DNA of 64,000 nucleotides from Gottschalkia acidurici 9a (GTDB lineage: Bacteria > Bacillota > Clostridia > Tissierellales > Gottschalkiaceae), in the NCBI RefSeq assembly GCF_000299355.1, contig NC_018664.1, positions 1,472,380-1,536,379 of the forward strand. The letters run 5' to 3'. Shown here one piece after another: positions 28,225-37,300 of this stretch. The notes beneath the pieces are model-generated. The model ran no database searches, had not been told where the DNA came from, and saw nothing but the letters and a program-made list of their open reading frames with translations. The translations under genes were made by a program, and so were the position numbers. The stretch's first letter is position 1, and the number at the start of each line of letters is the position of its first letter.

Positions 28225-29080
28225 TATAAATCCTCCCTATATAAAATAATACTTTATTATTATTTCATATAGAGAAATATTTATTTAAATTTCCACTTAT
28301 AAAAATATGGCTATAATATAATTTTAAATAATACTATAAGAAATCTAATAAAAAAGTAAAAAATTAATGATTATTGTTTATTTTAGATTTAAAATATAAA
28401 TAAAGTTTTATTATATATAATACAGGAATTACAAGTTAAAAATGATAGAGTTAGTTTGACATACTACTTTTATCTATATAATCATGATATTATGAATGCA
28501 TAAGAATATAATTATAAATTAACATAAGGTTTTATAAAAAATGTAAATCTTGTTATATTTCTCTTAATTCTTTTAATTAATAATAAGTTAACGATAAATA
28601 TTAAATTATTTCTTAAGATTATCTTTAATAGTAATCTTATAAGTATAAAGAAATTTTTATAGGGTAACAAAAAATACAAAAAATCCATAAAGTGAAATTA
28701 GTGAGGTATTTCTAACATAGTTATTATAAAATTACTAATTAAAAATATTTAAAATTAAACAAAATGAAGGCTAGTTTGCAGAAATAGAGTCAAAACTAAG
28801 TAAGCATATAGGAAAGGAGCTTTTAATTATACTAAAGCTTTACTAATCAATAACATGCATTGTACAATCTACAAATGAAAAAGACAAGAAATTAATCTAG
28901 TTTTTTTCACTTGTAGATTGTATAATAGATAGTAACTAAATTTGAAGGGATGTAAGATAAAAACATTATTTTATATTCATATTTTTAAATAGACCGGTAA
29001 GATTTGTAATTTAAATATATAATATCAATAAGTTTTTGTGTAGTATATAAATATTTAATGTAAGAAATGGAGTGAATATA
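28225..29080. other. 855-bp AT-rich intergenic region with an inverted repeat
   Basis: No gene can be supported. TACAATCTACAA at 28,863-28,874 is inverted as TTGTAGATTGTA at 28,911-28,922, with A-rich and T-rich inner arms that also pair; this could be a terminator or an insertion remnant. A GGAAAGGAGC ribosome-like site at 28,811 is followed by no usable start codon, which suggests a lost gene. Confidence 0.5.
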
Positions 29081-29725
29081 ATGCTAGCAGTAGATAATAT
29101 GTTCAATTGGATAATAGCTAAATCAATTGCCTTACCAGGGCTACTTATTGCCATCATATTTCATGAACTTGCTCATGGATATTCTGCATATCTTCTAGGA
29201 GATTCTACAGCTAAAAATTATGGGAGACTTACTTTAAATCCAATATCACATATAGATCCTTTAGGCTTTATAATGTTGTATGTAATTGGATTTGGATGGG
29301 CAAAACCAGTTCCAATAAATCCAAATAATTTTAAAAATAGAAAAAGAGATAATATAATTGTTTCATTAGCTGGATCTTTTACAAATTTTATTATAGTAAT
29401 TATTACTATAATAGTGCTTGTAATAAGTGTTAAGTTAAAAGCAAATGATATTTTCATAAGCATTGTGTATATAATTATGCAATACAATCTATCATTTGGA
29501 ATATTCAACTTACTTCCATTTCCTCCGCTAGATGGCTCTAAAGTTGTAGCAAGTTTACTACCTTTGAAATATGAAATTAAGTTTTATCAATATGAAAGAT
29601 ACCTATATGCAGCTTTAATTGTTTTATTAATAACTAATAGAATTGATAAAATACTAGGAAAATTATTATTTATAGGCAATAGCCTTATAATGGATATGAT
29701 AAATATGTTAATTAGATTAATATAA
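29081..29725 (+). CDS. Site-2 protease family (M50) membrane metalloprotease
   Basis: About 214 residues with five to six membrane segments. HELAH at residues 28-32 is the HExxH zinc site and NLLPFPPLDGSK supplies the third ligand (NxxPxxxLDG), as in the small YwhC-type M50 proteases. The ATG at 29,081 is chosen because GGAGTGAA lies 6 bp upstream. It precedes scpA by 20 bp, a common clostridial linkage. Substrate unknown. Confidence 0.87.
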   Translation: MLAVDNMFNWIIAKSIALPGLLIAIIFHELAHGYSAYLLGDSTAKNYGRLTLNPISHIDPLGFIMLYVIGFGWAKPVPINPNNFKNRKRDNIIVSLAGSFTNFIIVIITIIVLVISVKLKANDIFISIVYIIMQYNLSFGIFNLLPFPPLDGSKVVASLLPLKYEIKFYQYERYLYAALIVLLITNRIDKILGKLLFIGNSLIMDMINMLIRLI

Positions 29726-29745
29726 ATATAAAATAGGAGAAAAAA

Positions 29746-30483
29746 ATGAAGTATAATATTATATTAGAATCTTTTGAAGGCCCACTAGACTTACTTTATC
29801 ATCTTATAGAAAAAGAAAAAGTTGATATATATGATATACCTATATCTAAGATAACAGATCAATATATAGCTCATATAGAAACTATGAAAGAACTAGATCT
29901 AGACGTTACTAGTGAATTTTTAGTGATGGCTGCTACACTATTGGAAATTAAATCAAAAATGCTTTTACCTGTATCTAAGAAAGATGAAGGTTTTCAGCAA
30001 TCTATGGACGAGTTAGATCCGAGGGTTGATTTAGTGAGAAGACTTATAGAGTACAAAAAGTATAAAGATGCTTCTGAAAAACTAAAATCTAGAGAAGAAT
30101 TATATAGTAAGATTTATTATAAAGCAAAAGAAGAAATAGAATATGAAGAAGAGGATATTGCGTTCGAAAATATAGACTTAGACCACTTAATAGTTGTGTA
30201 TAAAGAAATATTAAAAAAGTGTATTGATTATGAAAAAGAGGTAGAATATAAAGAAATAGCAAGAGATAAAGTAACAATAGAGGAAAGTATTGATAGTATC
30301 TTAGATATGGTTAACTATAGAAAAAAAGTGTTTTTTGAAGATTTATTTCAAGATAAAAATACGAAAGCAATGGTTGTAGTGACATTTTTAGCTTTACTAG
30401 AACTTATAAAGCAAAAACTTGTATCTATTAAACAAGAAGGGAATTTTGCAAGAATAGTAGTAGAATTAAAAAATACAAAATAA
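29746..30483 (+). CDS. scpA: Segregation and condensation protein A
   Basis: 245 residues. The N-terminus FEGPLDLLYHLIEKEKVDIY and LLEIKSKMLLP are diagnostic of the kleisin ScpA. It bridges SMC heads with ScpB to form the chromosome condensin. scpB follows 15 bp downstream, as expected. Confidence 0.95.
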   Translation: MKYNIILESFEGPLDLLYHLIEKEKVDIYDIPISKITDQYIAHIETMKELDLDVTSEFLVMAATLLEIKSKMLLPVSKKDEGFQQSMDELDPRVDLVRRLIEYKKYKDASEKLKSREELYSKIYYKAKEEIEYEEEDIAFENIDLDHLIVVYKEILKKCIDYEKEVEYKEIARDKVTIEESIDSILDMVNYRKKVFFEDLFQDKNTKAMVVVTFLALLELIKQKLVSIKQEGNFARIVVELKNTK

Positions 30484-30498
30484 AACTAGGAGTGCCTT

Positions 30499-31038
30499 AT
30501 GGATAAGAGAGAGATAAAATCTGTAATTGAAGGGTTATTATTTACATGGGGTGACCCTTTATCGATTAAAGACATTAGGGACGTTTTGGAAATCCCTGAA
30601 AAGGAAGTTAATGATATACTGCATGAAATGATAGATGAGTTTAATTATGAAAGAAGAGGTATACAAATACTAAAAACTAATAATACATATCAGTTAGGTA
30701 CAAGAGCAGAACACTTTGAATGGATGAAAAAACTTTGCGTACCAAAGGAAAGTAAAACACTTTCTGCTGCTGCACTGGAGACACTATCTATTATAGCTTA
30801 TAAACAACCGATAATTAAGAGTGAGATAGAAGCTATAAGAGGTGTAAAGTGTGATAAGGCAATATCAACTTTATTAGAAAAGAAGTTAATAAAAGAAGCT
30901 GGTAGATTAGAGAAAACAGGAAGACCCATATTGTATGGTACTACAGATGAGTTTTTAAAGTGTTTTGGACTAGATACATTGAAACAATTACCTCAGTTAA
31001 AAGAAATAATTGAAGATAAAGAAGAGAAGAATATTTAA
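30499..31038 (+). CDS. scpB: Segregation and condensation protein B
   Basis: 179 residues with tandem winged helices: EGLLFTWGDPLSIKDI near the N-terminus and AALETLSIIAYKQPI plus IRGVKCDKAISTLLEKKLI in the second. Partner of ScpA in the SMC complex. A strong terminator overlaps its end. Confidence 0.95.
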   Translation: MDKREIKSVIEGLLFTWGDPLSIKDIRDVLEIPEKEVNDILHEMIDEFNYERRGIQILKTNNTYQLGTRAEHFEWMKKLCVPKESKTLSAAALETLSIIAYKQPIIKSEIEAIRGVKCDKAISTLLEKKLIKEAGRLEKTGRPILYGTTDEFLKCFGLDTLKQLPQLKEIIEDKEEKNI

Positions 31039-31072
31039 ATAACACAAGTTTTTGTGTTATTTTTTTTTTATT
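31039..31072 (+). terminator. Terminator after scpB
   Basis: ATAACACAA pairs with TTGTGTTAT around GTTT, followed by nine T. Confidence 0.9.
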
Positions 31073-31119
31073 GGGAAAAATAACTTTTAAACTGTATATA
31101 TAGAATGGGGTGAATTAGA

Positions 31120-31734
31120 TTGAAATTAATTATATTTTTTATACTTTTTATATTTATAATTATATTCGCTATATTGTTAAGTACTTATAAAATAAAGATT
31201 ACTATAAAAATAAAGGATGAACATAGCTACTTTAGCATAAGAGCTTCTACGCTTCAAGGATTATTAAAGCACCAATATGAAGTTCAATTTATAGATTTAA
31301 TTTTACATGAAAATAAACCTCTTTTAAAGACAATCACAGCTCGGAAAGAAAAAGATTCATATACAAAAAAAGAAGAGAAGTTAAATTTAAATGAAATAAA
31401 AAATTATATAAATATTATTAAAAAAAATAAGGAAATATATGAAGAAATATTAAATTACATATTGGAAAAAATGATAATAGAGAAATTTAATCTAGATATT
31501 AAGGTTGGATTAAATGATGCTGCTACAACTGCGATAATTTATGGAGCTACTAATTTTCTAGTTGGAATACCCATAAACGTTATAACTAGAAAAAAAAGTT
31601 TTACAGAAATGAATATAAATATTACTCCAGAATTTAATAAGAATATTTTAGAAGTAAATTTTAACTGTATAATTATCCTGAGATTAGTAAATATTATTAT
31701 TGCAAGACGTAAAGCGAAACCTGTAAACATTTAG
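31120..31734 (+). CDS. DUF2953 family protein
   Basis: 204 residues from a TTG after GGGGTGA. One N-terminal membrane helix (about 2-22) is followed by a soluble domain with FNLDIKVGLNDAATTAIIYGATNFL, read in parts, which is the DUF2953 signature. The family is found next to ytfJ in spore-formers and is of unknown function. Confidence 0.8.
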   Translation: MKLIIFFILFIFIIIFAILLSTYKIKITIKIKDEHSYFSIRASTLQGLLKHQYEVQFIDLILHENKPLLKTITARKEKDSYTKKEEKLNLNEIKNYINIIKKNKEIYEEILNYILEKMIIEKFNLDIKVGLNDAATTAIIYGATNFLVGIPINVITRKKSFTEMNINITPEFNKNILEVNFNCIIILRLVNIIIARRKAKPVNI

Positions 31735-31761
31735 TTACAAATTTAAAAGGTGGTGAAGTAA

Positions 31762-32184
31762 ATGGGAGATCATCCTATAGAGGGACTAATGAAAACTACT
31801 ATGGAAAGCATTAAGGGCATGATAGATGTAAACACGATTGTAGGAAGCCCTGTACAGACTCCGGATGGCCAGGTAATAATACCTATATCTAAAGTTTCTT
31901 TTGGATTTGCATCTGGTGGTGGAAATTATGTTGTGGATAAAGAAGGAGAAGAGGAAATTCCTTTTGCTGGTGGGTCAGGAGCTGGAGTATCAGTTCAACC
32001 AGTAGCTTTCATGGTGGTTGGAAACAGTAAGATGAAGCTATTACCTGTAGATCAAGGAAATAATATGCTAAATAGTATATTAGACTTTATTCCTAAAATA
32101 TCAAATGAAATGAAAAAAAATGATAAAAGTAAAAAAATAATGACAATGATATATGTGAAAGTGATTATGAAAACTAAAGAGTAA
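31762..32184 (+). CDS. ytfJ: GerW family sporulation protein YtfJ
   Basis: 140 residues: GSPVQTPDGQVIIPISKVSF and GFASGGGNY, GGSGAGVSVQPVAFMVV are the family core. YtfJ/GerW is a forespore protein needed for full spore resistance and lysozyme-independent germination in Bacillus. The C-terminal 30 residues are unusually Lys/Met-rich (MTMIYVKVIMKTKE) and the last codons form the left arm of a terminator. Confidence 0.87.
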   Translation: MGDHPIEGLMKTTMESIKGMIDVNTIVGSPVQTPDGQVIIPISKVSFGFASGGGNYVVDKEGEEEIPFAGGSGAGVSVQPVAFMVVGNSKMKLLPVDQGNNMLNSILDFIPKISNEMKKNDKSKKIMTMIYVKVIMKTKE

Positions 32185-32206
32185 ACAACTGCTCTTTAGT
32201 TTTTCA
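32171..32206 (+). terminator. Terminator at end of ytfJ
   Basis: AAACTAAAGAG pairs with CTCTTTAGTTT and is followed by TTC; the left arm lies inside the coding region. Confidence 0.8.
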
Positions 32207-32242
32207 ATACAAAACTACACTTGGACTATTTGGAGTGATAAT

Positions 32243-33364
32243 ATGAAGTTTAAAAGACTAATTACCATTATTATAGCTATAATATTATTTCAAAGTGGTA
32301 TAGTTACTGTATATGGTACAGAAGATAATAGTATAAAATTATCAGCAAAAAGTGCTGTTTTAATAGATTCTGCTACAGGTAGAATATTGTATTCAAACAA
32401 TGGTGATAAACGACTCCCAATGGCTAGTACTACTAAAATAATGACTGCACTTGTAGCAATTGAGAAAGGCGATTTAGATAAAAAAGTAACTATTAAAAAG
32501 GAATCTGTTGGAATAGAAGGATCAAGTATATATTTAGCTGAGAATGAAGAAATCTCACTAAGAGATTTACTATATGGCCTTATGCTTAGATCAGGAAATG
32601 ATGCGGCTACGGCTATAGCTAATGAAATAGGAGGTTCAACTGAAGAATTCTCTAAAATGATGAATGAAAAAGCTAAACAGATTGGAGCTAAAAATAGTAA
32701 CTTTATGAATCCACATGGTTTGCATGATGAAAATCATTATACCACAGCTTATGATCTGGCTATTATAACCAAAGAGGCTCTTAAAAGTAAAGAATTTAGA
32801 GAAATATCAAAAGCTAGAACATGGATTGCAGAGAGAGAAATAAATAAACATTTTTATAATAAAAATAATACACTATGGGAGTATGAAGGTGGAGATGGAG
32901 GAAAGACAGGCTTTACAAAGGCTGCAGGAAGATGTCTTGTCACAACTGCAACTAGAAATGGTACACAACTAATAGCTGTAGTACTTAATGATGGAAACTG
33001 GTTTAATGACTGCTATACTTTAATGGATTATGGTTTTAAAAACTATAAATCTTTTGTAATCTATAGTGAAAATCAATTCATAAGGAATATAGATGTAATA
33101 AATGGAGTTAAAGAAAATATATCAGTAATTACAAAAGATGAGTTAATAATTCCACTGAAAGAGGAAGAAAAGGATAAAATAAAAACAGTTGTGAAATTAC
33201 CTAAGGAATTAAGTGCACCTATTAACAAAGGGGATAAAATTGGTGAATTACAAACATTTCTAGAAGGAGAGTTAATATCTACTACAGATTTAGTATCTAA
33301 TGATAAGGTAAGTGAAAAAAGTAAATATAATAAAATAAAAGATATGCTTAAGAAAATAATATAG
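32243..33364 (+). CDS. dacB: D-alanyl-D-alanine carboxypeptidase (DacB type)
   Basis: 373 residues with a signal peptide ending in VYG/T, catalytic MASTTKIMTA, SGNDAATA and KTGFTKAAG, and a C-terminal beta domain. It trims the terminal D-Ala of peptidoglycan stem peptides outside the membrane; DacB-type enzymes act on spore cortex. The ytfJ-dacB neighbourhood supports a sporulation role. It is an intact paralogue of the damaged dacF. Confidence 0.88.
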   Translation: MKFKRLITIIIAIILFQSGIVTVYGTEDNSIKLSAKSAVLIDSATGRILYSNNGDKRLPMASTTKIMTALVAIEKGDLDKKVTIKKESVGIEGSSIYLAENEEISLRDLLYGLMLRSGNDAATAIANEIGGSTEEFSKMMNEKAKQIGAKNSNFMNPHGLHDENHYTTAYDLAIITKEALKSKEFREISKARTWIAEREINKHFYNKNNTLWEYEGGDGGKTGFTKAAGRCLVTTATRNGTQLIAVVLNDGNWFNDCYTLMDYGFKNYKSFVIYSENQFIRNIDVINGVKENISVITKDELIIPLKEEEKDKIKTVVKLPKELSAPINKGDKIGELQTFLEGELISTTDLVSNDKVSEKSKYNKIKDMLKKII

Positions 33365-33408
33365 TATAAAGGTTTGATTTAATAAAATCAGACCTTTATA
33401 TTTTTTGT
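33365..33408 (+). terminator. Terminator after dacB
   Basis: TATAAAGGTTTGATTT pairs with AAATCAGACCTTTATA (one G.U) and is followed by TTTTTTG. Confidence 0.9.
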
Positions 33409-33474
33409 AACAAAATATGAATTATAAAATAATCTATATATTATAATATTATATTTTGAGAGGAGGATAAATCT

Positions 33475-34443
33475 TTGAAACATAGACTAGAATGCATTGA
33501 TGCAGGAAGTGAATATTGTCCTTGTTACTTAGCTGAAACAAATGATTGTATAACGTGCTCACACTTACAAGGAAAGGAATTTTGTGAGTGTAATTGGAGG
33601 GGAATATGCATATATCAGGAATATGTTATGAATGGTTGTAAGAGGAAAAAGCAAAGGGAGTCTAATGTTGCTAAAGTAGAGGAGATAAAAAATATAAGTG
33701 ACAATTGCATTATATTAAAACTTAAAGTAAATAACACATTAGCAAGACAATTGAAGGAACCTGGTGCTTATGTTTTTTTAAGAGGAGAAGAGTTACCACA
33801 TTATTTCGATACTCCAATGTCTATAATGGATGTAGATGAAGTAAATGGATATATATATATAGCGTATCAAATATTGGGATCTAAAACAAAGAAACTTGAG
33901 AAGGATAGAGAAGAGTATCTAGTTAGAGGACCTTACTGGAATGGATTATATGGAATGAAAAACTTAAAGAAAGTATCAAACAAGGAATGTCTTGTAGTAG
34001 TAAAAGGAATTGCACAAGCACCAGCAATACTGGTAGTAAAGAAATTACTTAAGAACCAAAATAATGTGACGTTTATCGTGGATAAAGGAGCTATAGGAGA
34101 TGTGTTTATAAAGGATTTTATAAAAGGTTTAAATATGAAAACTATAGAAACAAATCTCCAGAGTAGTAGTGGTGAAATGTTAATTAAGAATATCCTAAAA
34201 AATAATGATATAGGATTAGTTTATAGTGGCGGATCTGATGTACTTCACAGTTCAATAATAAGAATGATTGATGAAACTAAAAAAGATCCATTTATAGTAG
34301 TTACTAATAATAATGAAATTTGTTGCGGGGAAGGAGTTTGCGGTGGATGTACTATAAGGCTAGCAGATGGAGTAAGAGCAAAATCTTGTAAAACGCAATT
34401 AGATGCAAGAAAAGTAATAGAGAGGAGAGTTCTTAATGACTAA
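33475..34443 (+). CDS. Dihydroorotate/sulfide-dehydrogenase-like electron-transfer flavoprotein
   Basis: 322 residues from a TTG after GAGAGGAGG. An N-terminal region with eight cysteines (about 5-62) is followed by a ferredoxin-reductase-type FAD domain, an NAD domain and a C-terminal 2Fe-2S loop CCGEGVCGGCTIR like that of PyrK. It overlaps the next oxidoreductase by 8 bp, so the two form an operon and probably one electron-transfer complex. Substrate unknown. The partner gene is interrupted by the 11-kb element. Confidence 0.82.
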   Translation: MKHRLECIDAGSEYCPCYLAETNDCITCSHLQGKEFCECNWRGICIYQEYVMNGCKRKKQRESNVAKVEEIKNISDNCIILKLKVNNTLARQLKEPGAYVFLRGEELPHYFDTPMSIMDVDEVNGYIYIAYQILGSKTKKLEKDREEYLVRGPYWNGLYGMKNLKKVSNKECLVVVKGIAQAPAILVVKKLLKNQNNVTFIVDKGAIGDVFIKDFIKGLNMKTIETNLQSSSGEMLIKNILKNNDIGLVYSGGSDVLHSSIIRMIDETKKDPFIVVTNNNEICCGEGVCGGCTIRLADGVRAKSCKTQLDARKVIERRVLND

Positions 34444-35230
34444 AGTTATAGTTATTGGAGGAGGATGGGCCGGATGTGCAGCTGCACTAAGTGCTAAAAA
34501 AGCTGGTGGTGATGTCACATTAATAGAAAAAACAGATCTTTTAGTAGGACTAGGTAATGTAGGCGGTATAATGAGAAATAATGGTAGATTTACTGCTACA
34601 GAAGAAAATATTTTACTGGGTGCTTCTGAACTATTCAATATAACAGATAAAGTAGCTAGACATAAAAATATAAAATTTCCGGGACATGATCATGCCACAC
34701 TATATGATGTTACTAAAGTAGAACCCGAGGTAAGAAGATTGTTAGAAGACAGAGGTATAAAAGTGCTTCTTGAAGCCAGAGCTATGGACGTTATAATGGA
34801 AGATAGTAAATTAAAAGGTATAGTATTAGCAGATGAAACTATAGTATATGGTGATGTATTTATAGAAACTACTGGATCCACGGGGCCAATAGGTAACTGT
34901 TTAAAATATGGAAATGGTTGCTCCATGTGCATATTAAGATGTCCTTCATATGGGCCAAGAGCAAGTATTAGTAGTTTAGCTGGAATTGAAGATATAGTTG
35001 GAAAAAGAGGAGATGAATGCTATGGTGCGTTTAGTGGATCTTGCAAGTTAAATAAAGATTCATTAAGTAAAGAGGTTATTGAGACCTTAAATAGGGAAGG
35101 CGTAGTGATACTAAAAATTCCAGATGAGGATATAAACTTAGAAAAACTTAATATTAAGGTTTGTCAGCAATATGCATTAAAGGAATTCGCACAGAATGTG
35201 ATCTTACTAGATACTGGTCATGCACTATGA
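34436..35230 (+). CDS. FAD-dependent oxidoreductase, 5' part (split by element)
   Basis: 264 codons as it stands. The N-terminal dinucleotide fold is VIVIGGGWAGCAAALSAKKA, followed by an FAD-family middle domain with ETTGSTGPIGNC and a CSMC segment. After LLDTGHA the frame runs into the element and stops at once (TGA 35,228-35,230). The C-terminal cap that closes FAD in this GidA/TrmFO-like family is missing here and is found 11 kb downstream at 46,214. Unless the element excises, this product is probably inactive. Confidence 0.9.
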   Translation: MTKVIVIGGGWAGCAAALSAKKAGGDVTLIEKTDLLVGLGNVGGIMRNNGRFTATEENILLGASELFNITDKVARHKNIKFPGHDHATLYDVTKVEPEVRRLLEDRGIKVLLEARAMDVIMEDSKLKGIVLADETIVYGDVFIETTGSTGPIGNCLKYGNGCSMCILRCPSYGPRASISSLAGIEDIVGKRGDECYGAFSGSCKLNKDSLSKEVIETLNREGVVILKIPDEDINLEKLNIKVCQQYALKEFAQNVILLDTGHAL

Positions 35231-35243
35231 ACAAAAGAACAAC
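35221..35243. other. attL of the intervening element
   Basis: The TGCAC core (35,221-35,225) is followed by the left 18-bp inverted-repeat arm (35,226-35,243). The recombinase stop codon (complement of CTA at 35,225-35,227) lies across core and arm. Confidence 0.85.
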
Positions 35244-36940
35244 TCTGAATTGAGTTGCTCCAGTTCATCAATTGTATACTCCCTTGTGGAAAAATCACCA
35301 TAATTGCTATCAGGATCCGTACTAGTACCTATAAATTTAATTCTTATTTTTTTCTTATCACCGTACCAATATATAGTGTCTATTAAAGCATTTATTAGTT
35401 GTTTTTGTTCTTCTCTAGAAAGTTTATCAATTAAAGCACATCTATTTAATATACTTGAAATAAAACTAATATCTAATTGTTCCATTTCTATATCTTTTGT
35501 TTCACTATCTATATTTTTTAATTTCTTGCTAAGGCCATTACATTCTTCTTTTAATGATTTTATTTTATCCATAAGTATCTCATCTATACTAGTATTTATA
35601 GAGAGCTTATTAACTAAATTATCTATCTGAAGTTTCTTTTCCTTCAAAGTATTTTCGATTGTGACTTTTTCTAATTCACTTTTACTATTAGTTAGGATTT
35701 CTTTATTTTTAGATTTCAATTTACATATGTATTCATTCTTTTCTTCGGCAAGTTTTTTAAGGCTAGCTATAACTAAATCATCTAACTCTGAAGCATTAGC
35801 ATTCTTATTATCACATAGCTTTTTTCGAGATTTTTTTTTAAGAGAGCATACATAGTAAAATACTTTTTCACCTGTAACCTTAGACACTCTTCCATGCTGA
35901 ACAGTCATATAACTGTCACAATAGCCACATCGTATTTTACCTGTTAAAAGTACATTGTGAGTTTTTCCGAGTCGTGGAAACTTATCTCTATTTATATCAA
36001 ACTGTTCTTGCACTTTTAACCATAGATCGGGTTCTAAAGCTCCCTTTATTTTGCTGACGGCCGCAAATCTTTTGCCAGTAGTGTTTACTAACTTAACACT
36101 TTTACCACCTCTACTAATATTTTCAGTTTTATTGTAGGTTAGTAGTGAGTGCATACCATCAGGCTCTCCATATATTTCCCAATTATTTTTCAATAGGTAG
36201 TCAATTACTTTATTACTAGATTTCACATATACAGGATTTTGAAGAATTATTTTTAATGTAGATTTCTCATATATTATACCATTTGTTGATTTTATATTGT
36301 TTTCATGCATATAGATTTCAAGTTTATGTAAACTACCTAACTCTAAGTATTTTTCATATAGGAACTTAACAAAATTCATTTCTTTTTCATCTATAATTAA
36401 AAGAGATTTTTCTTTTTTAGATCCTTTGTTATCTATATATACTACTTTTTCAGAATTAAATCCTAATGGTATTCTACCACCTGTCCATCTTCCATTCTTA
36501 GCAAGCTCAATCATATTGTCTTTTATGCGTTCAGCAATAGTCTCTCTTTCTAACTGTGCAAATACACTAGCGATATACATCATAGCTCTTCCCATAGGTG
36601 TAGAGGTATCGAACTGCTCCCTTATAGAAATAAAATCTATTTTAAGAGATTGCAATTTTTCAACTAGGACAGAAAAGTCAGCAACATTCCTACTTATTCT
36701 ATCTAATCTATAGCACACTAGAACATCAAACTCTTCATTTCTAGCGTCTTTCATTAATTTTTTAAACTGAGGTCTATCAGTATTCCCACCAGAGAATCCT
36801 TCATCTTCATAACATATAAATTTAAGATCTTCACCTAACTGTCTAGTAGCAAAGCTTTTACACATTTCAATTTGATTTTCAATACTATCTCCTTTTCCTG
36901 TAAACTTAGATTTACGGGAGTATATAGCAACTCTTTTCAA
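35225..36940 (-). CDS. Large serine site-specific recombinase (SpoIVCA-like)
   Basis: 571 residues from a TTG after AAAGGAGATG. The resolvase domain (about 1-150) has the nucleophile Ser8 in AIYSRKS, CYRLDRISRN and GRAMMYIASVFAQLERETIAERI read in parts. The recombinase domain (NGRWTGGRIPLGF), a zinc ribbon (CGYCDSY ... CSLKKKSRKKLC) and a C-terminal coiled coil follow, the layout of SpoIVCA, TnpX and phage integrases. It should integrate and excise the element at attL/attR. The length and motifs are intact, so the enzyme looks functional. Confidence 0.94.
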   Translation of the reverse strand: MKRVAIYSRKSKFTGKGDSIENQIEMCKSFATRQLGEDLKFICYEDEGFSGGNTDRPQFKKLMKDARNEEFDVLVCYRLDRISRNVADFSVLVEKLQSLKIDFISIREQFDTSTPMGRAMMYIASVFAQLERETIAERIKDNMIELAKNGRWTGGRIPLGFNSEKVVYIDNKGSKKEKSLLIIDEKEMNFVKFLYEKYLELGSLHKLEIYMHENNIKSTNGIIYEKSTLKIILQNPVYVKSSNKVIDYLLKNNWEIYGEPDGMHSLLTYNKTENISRGGKSVKLVNTTGKRFAAVSKIKGALEPDLWLKVQEQFDINRDKFPRLGKTHNVLLTGKIRCGYCDSYMTVQHGRVSKVTGEKVFYYVCSLKKKSRKKLCDNKNANASELDDLVIASLKKLAEEKNEYICKLKSKNKEILTNSKSELEKVTIENTLKEKKLQIDNLVNKLSINTSIDEILMDKIKSLKEECNGLSKKLKNIDSETKDIEMEQLDISFISSILNRCALIDKLSREEQKQLINALIDTIYWYGDKKKIRIKFIGTSTDPDSNYGDFSTREYTIDELEQLNSELFFCS

Positions 36941-37007
36941 ATTTTCATCTCCTTTGCTTTTTAGTGTTTAAATTAGTACATATTATAATATATATTTTTA
37001 ATTGCTG

Positions 37008-37037
37008 ACTTTATGAACTAATTACTTTATTATATTA
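37008..37037 (-). promoter_or_regulatory. Candidate sigma-E-type promoter of the recombinase
   Basis: Reading the - strand, TAATATA (37,037-37,031) matches 6 of 7 positions of the sigma-E -35 consensus KMATATT; 15 bp later CATAAAGT (37,015-37,008) matches CATACANT except for one base. It lies about 70 bp before the TTG. Mother-cell sigma-E drives spoIVCA in Bacillus. The region is very AT-rich, so chance matching is a real risk. Confidence 0.35.
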
Positions 37038-37107
37038 CTGTTTATAAATATATTAGAGTGTAAACTCTAATACCAACTGAAGTATGGGAAAATAACGTTT
37101 TTATATA

Positions 37108-37136
37108 TTGAAATATGTGCCTCGATATAGTATGGT
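37108..37136 (+). promoter_or_regulatory. Candidate sigma-A promoter before the Spo0E-like remnant
   Basis: TTGAAA (37,108-37,113) and TATGGT (37,131-37,136) are 17 bp apart and lie 35 bp before the start codon. Confidence 0.4.
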
Positions 37137-37170
37137 TAAGCGATAATGTTGATTAAATGAGGCGATAAAA

Positions 37171-37300
37171 ATGGATAAAGATAAATTAATTAGAAAAGAG
37201 CTAAGACTAATTATAGGAAGATTAGGATTGCTTAATAATAATTGTCTAAAATTAAGCACTTGATAATTTGATACTAGATTATGTATATCTTTATCTCTAA
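37171..37300 (+). pseudogene. Spo0E-like aspartyl-phosphate phosphatase, frameshifted
   Basis: After TGAGGCG and ATG the frame reads IRKELRLIIGRLGLLNNN then CLKLS and stops at 37,263. In a shifted frame the sequence continues ALDNLILDYVYLYL to TAA at 37,300. Together they match the Spo0E pattern (two short helices with an S-x-x-x-D signature, here LS..ALD). A 5-bp loss between AAGC repeats would explain the break. Spo0E proteins dephosphorylate Spo0A~P. Family call is by pattern only. Confidence 0.55.

Noticed and set aside
28446-28490. TTGACA...TATAAT promoter in the 28-kb gap
   Set aside because: The spacing is only 15 bp and no gene follows within 500 bp.
35304-36713. + strand frames inside the recombinase gene
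   Set aside because: They are complementary to conserved catalytic and coiled-coil regions of the recombinase.
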